In this document: positions 8,261-9,059 of the stretch, in pieces
Numbering within the stretch: the first letter of the stretch is position 1
How the letters are laid out: every line of letters starts with the position of its first letter
Origin: an uncultured Ruminococcus sp.
GTDB taxonomy: Bacteria; Bacillota_A; Clostridia; Oscillospirales; Acutalibacteraceae
Assembly: GCA_902773395.1 (NCBI GenBank)
Contig: CACYEJ010000323.1
Coordinates: 1 to 9,059, forward strand
Direction: 5' to 3'
Length of the DNA: 9,059 nt
Translations under genes and position numbers: made by a program
Notes under the pieces: model-generated
What the model was told of the DNA's origin: nothing
The model's database searches: none
What the model saw: only the letters and a program-made list of their open reading frames with translations

Positions 8261-8275
8261 ATCTATCCGATAGAT
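8261..8275. promoter_or_regulatory. Candidate operator in the regulator's own promoter region
   Basis: ATCTATC-C-GATAGAT is a perfect palindrome with 7-bp arms around one base. It lies in the 5' leader of the XRE gene, at about +7 to +21 from the predicted start site, where a bound repressor would block early transcription. Including the preceding T it reads TATCTAT-CCG-ATAGAT, matching the site at the protease promoter outside the three central bases. Further ATAGA/TCTAT half-sites are seen at 8282-8286, 8305-8309 and 8331-8335. Confidence 0.6.
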
Positions 8276-8287
8276 TTTGTTATAGAT

Positions 8288-8317
8288 ATTATACCATAAC
8301 TAGTATAGAAAATACAA
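8288..8317 (-). promoter_or_regulatory. Promoter of the XRE regulator gene
   Basis: On the minus strand, TTGTAT (8317-8312) and TATAAT (8293-8288) are 18 bases apart, and TGG directly before the -10 gives an extended -10 element. The predicted start site is near 8281, leaving a leader of about 55 bases that contains the 8261-8275 palindrome and the GGAGGG ribosome binding site. Confidence 0.75.
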
Positions 8318-8341
8318 TAAAAAGTAGCTTTCTATCTTAAA

Positions 8342-8639
8342 TTTCTTTTATTCAAAACAGTTGTTTTAACTGATAAAATCTATGATATCCCACAATAATA
8401 TGGTAATAGCGAAAAAGTAAATGCTCACCACGAAAATATCGACACAGGGATTCACGAAGAACTTTTGATTGCTGTTTGTGCAGAACCATATTGAATAATT
8501 GGCATCAGGCAATTTACTGCTTTTCAAGGTAGAGACAAGCCGAATTATGAAAAAATCTGTTTAGATTTACCAAAACAAGGAAGAATTTGTTGATGACGTC
8601 ATAAATATCCTGAAAACACCGATTACAAGCCGTTTTTAA
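8342..8639 (+). pseudogene. Decayed remnant of a small protein gene, family not recognised
   Basis: The stretch between the regulator and eno has no intact gene but reads like protein in pieces on the plus strand. In one frame it gives VVLTDKIYDIPQ, a TAA (8396-8398), then NSEKVNAHHENIDTG and IHEELLIAVCAEPY, a TGA (8492-8494), then TAFQGRDKPNYEKICLDLPK. Dropping one G at 8579-8580 continues in the third frame as QEEFVDDVINILKTPITSRF, ending at TAA 8637-8639. Two stops and one single-base frameshift would thus account for a C-terminal fragment of about 98 residues. No start codon, ribosome binding site or N-terminal part is visible, and the left boundary is a guess because it runs into the promoter of the regulator. 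I do not recognise the family. Confidence 0.5.
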
Positions 8640-8672
8640 TCATAACAATAATTTAACAAATTTATGTTATGA
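8640..8672. repeat. AT-rich inverted repeat upstream of the eno promoter
   Basis: TCATAACA (8640-8647) pairs with TGTTATGA (8665-8672), and AATTT (8650-8654) with AAATT (8658-8662) around an AAC loop, with a small internal mismatch of two bases on each side. On the plus strand no T-tract follows. On the minus strand ATTAAAAAC follows, so it could weakly stop transcription leaving eno's upstream side, or end the old gene remnant. Its role is unclear. Confidence 0.4.
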
Positions 8673-8678
8673 ATATGC

Positions 8679-8707
8679 TTGCAATTTATGTAAATATGTG
8701 GTATTAT
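8679..8707 (+). promoter_or_regulatory. Probable main promoter of eno
   Basis: TTGCAA (8679-8684) and TATTAT (8702-8707) are spaced by 17 bases, and TGG directly before the -10 makes it an extended -10 promoter. The predicted start site near 8714 leaves an untranslated leader of about 155 bases before eno. A second, weaker candidate lies closer: TTGACT (8815-8820) with TATATT (8841-8846), but its 20-base spacing is poor. Confidence 0.65.
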
Positions 8708-8713
8708 TAAAAC

Positions 8714-9059
<346 letters not shown>

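Overview
The window looks like chromosomal DNA of a moderately AT-rich Gram-positive member of the Clostridia, most likely an Oscillospiraceae/Ruminococcus-type gut bacterium. The basis is the AGGAG-type ribosome binding sites, a lipoprotein papain-like protease with a lectin-like tail, a very large secreted-type protein with InlB-like F-x-G-W-Y repeats, and the codon use. This placement comes from gene style, not from a search.

Layout. (1) Positions 2-5257, plus strand: the 3' part (1751 visible codons) of a giant extracellular, repeat-bearing protein. Its central feature is an exact 1014-bp in-frame tandem duplication (1664-2677 and 2678-3691). It ends in a good intrinsic terminator (5291-5322). 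(2) A second hairpin (5374-5400) lies between the two converging genes and probably ends the minus-strand gene. (3) 5442-7268, minus: a lipoprotein papain-family (C1) cysteine peptidase with a C-terminal lectin-like domain and its own promoter. (4) 7386-8225, minus: an XRE-family regulator with an additional C-terminal region, also with its own promoter. (5) 8342-8639, plus: non-coding today, but carrying what reads as a decayed small gene. (6) 8640-8868: a hairpin, a clear promoter and a long leader that can fold. (7) 8869-9059, plus: the start of enolase (eno), cut by the window end.

How the parts may work together. The regulator and the protease are co-oriented and adjacent, and their two promoters share the palindromic motif TATCTAT-NNN-ATAGA. 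In the protease promoter it covers the -10 box. In the regulator promoter it lies just after the predicted start site. The simplest reading is an autoregulated XRE repressor that also controls a surface protease. This is the most testable unreported idea in the window. The giant surface protein and eno appear to be independent neighbours.

I do not see a defence system, mobile element, CRISPR array, tRNA or rRNA here.
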